56,367 nt of DNA from an uncultured Oscillospiraceae bacterium (GTDB lineage: Bacteria > Bacillota > Clostridia > Oscillospirales > Oscillospiraceae). The notes under the pieces were generated by a model that did no database searches, was not told where the DNA came from, and saw nothing but the letters and a program-made list of their open reading frames with translations. A program made the position numbers and the translations under genes. This document shows, piece after piece, positions 56,129-56,367 of the stretch. The DNA lies in NCBI GenBank assembly GCA_944385545.1, contig CALWXQ010000004.1, positions 1 to 56,367 of the forward strand. The letters are read 5' to 3'. Every line of letters begins with the position of its first letter. Position 1 is the first letter of the stretch.

Positions 56129-56367
56129 TCAGTTTCCCAATTGCGTCATTTCCGCAATCTCTCTTAATTGCGTTATCAGCACGTCCTCCTTACCGATATA
56201 ACGATCATCTTCAAAAACCAATGTGTTCCACAAATTATGCAGTTGCTCTGATAAATCAGGCTTGTCACAAAATTCGTATGCCGCGTAAACATTGCTGATT
56301 AGTGCTTCCATTACATCTTGGTCTGAAATATCCTGGTTTTCGACTTTGTCTATGGCAAACGTAATGA
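56129..56367 (-). CDS. unidentified protein, C-terminal 78 residues (5' end outside window)
   Basis: Open frame running in from the right edge and ending in TGA at 56129. The visible part, from ITFAIDKVENQDISDQDVME to IAEMTQLGN, is acidic, helical in character, without membrane segments or known motif. An ATG at 56311 is only an internal codon, since the frame stays open to the window end. Base composition is clearly AT-richer than the neighbouring genes, which suggests a horizontally acquired or fast-evolving gene. I do not recognise the family. Confidence 0.6.
   Translation of the reverse strand, partial: ITFAIDKVENQDISDQDVMEALISNVYAAYEFCDKPDLSEQLHNLWNTLVFEDDRYIGKEDVLITQLREIAEMTQLGN

Noticed and set aside
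55580-56167. A 195-codon plus-strand frame in the right-hand gap
   Set aside because: Erratic residue composition, no ribosome site, and it runs straight through an intrinsic terminator (55842-55889).

Overview
The window looks like a chromosomal segment of a high-GC, endospore-forming Firmicute, most plausibly a gut Clostridia of the Oscillospiraceae/Ruminococcaceae type. Support: AGGAGG-type ribosome binding sites, TTGACA/TATAAT promoters with 17-bp spacers, an uninterrupted sigK, SpoVB- and YtvI-like proteins, a Firmicute guanine riboswitch, the acetylated branch of lysine/DAP synthesis (dapH), and a PhoP/PhoR pair with TTTACA-N5-TTTACA boxes. No rRNA, tRNA, CRISPR array, phage module or transposase gene was seen. 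The right edge (beyond about 56.1 kb) is AT-richer.

Layout. 1-3.4 kb (minus): guanine riboswitch, xpt and a BMP/PnrA-like nucleoside-binding lipoprotein cut by the window start; an aspartokinase without ACT domains; a PheB-type ACT regulator. 3.4-15.1 kb (plus): YtvI-like permease, recJ, relA/spoT, dtd, metallo-hydrolase, hemZ, a divergent amidohydrolase, a SpoVB-like flippase, hup and rqcP. 15.1-19.1 kb (minus): bioY, an ADP-ribosylglycohydrolase homologue lacking its metal-binding aspartates, a MocR-type regulator overlapping thiamine pyrophosphokinase. 19.1-23.5 kb: an arabinose locus (araD, araA remnant, araB, transporter-gene remnant) divergent from araR, with AraR-like operators. 23.6-33 kb: membrane protein, MBL protein, sigK, glutamate-synthase-like oxidoreductase, MATE pump, DUF1893 protein, PatB-type aminotransferase, phoR-phoP. 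33-41.4 kb (plus): a GHMP sugar kinase/nucleotidyltransferase fusion, a PLD-nuclease/P-loop NTPase fusion, a GH2 glycosidase and a Na/Pi cotransporter with its own PhoP box. 41.4-46.6 kb: divergent dapH and acetyl-DAP-deacetylase-like gene, YtcJ-like amidohydrolase, serine hydrolase with a structured leader. 46.8-55.3 kb (minus): a lipoprotein, a sugar ABC transporter (ATPase, two permeases, binding protein with a C-terminal membrane anchor) and a TAXI-TRAP transporter. 55.3-56.4 kb: a candidate structured RNA and the end of an unidentified gene.

Main observations. (1) Five copies of one palindromic element (71-167 bp, 22-bp terminal inverted repeats, two copies bounded by TA, base pairs of the central hairpin conserved by compensatory change). 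Three copies begin right at the predicted transcription start of a gene. (2) Two PhoP boxes with identical geometry, at phoPR and at the phosphate transporter, define a local Pho regulon. (3) Two unusual fusion proteins lie side by side (33.7-37.7 kb). (4) The arabinose operon shows at least two internal deletions while its regulation looks intact. (5) Two enzyme-family proteins (11.5 kb and 15.8 kb) keep their fold but have lost catalytic metal ligands. All function calls come from reading motifs; no database search was possible.
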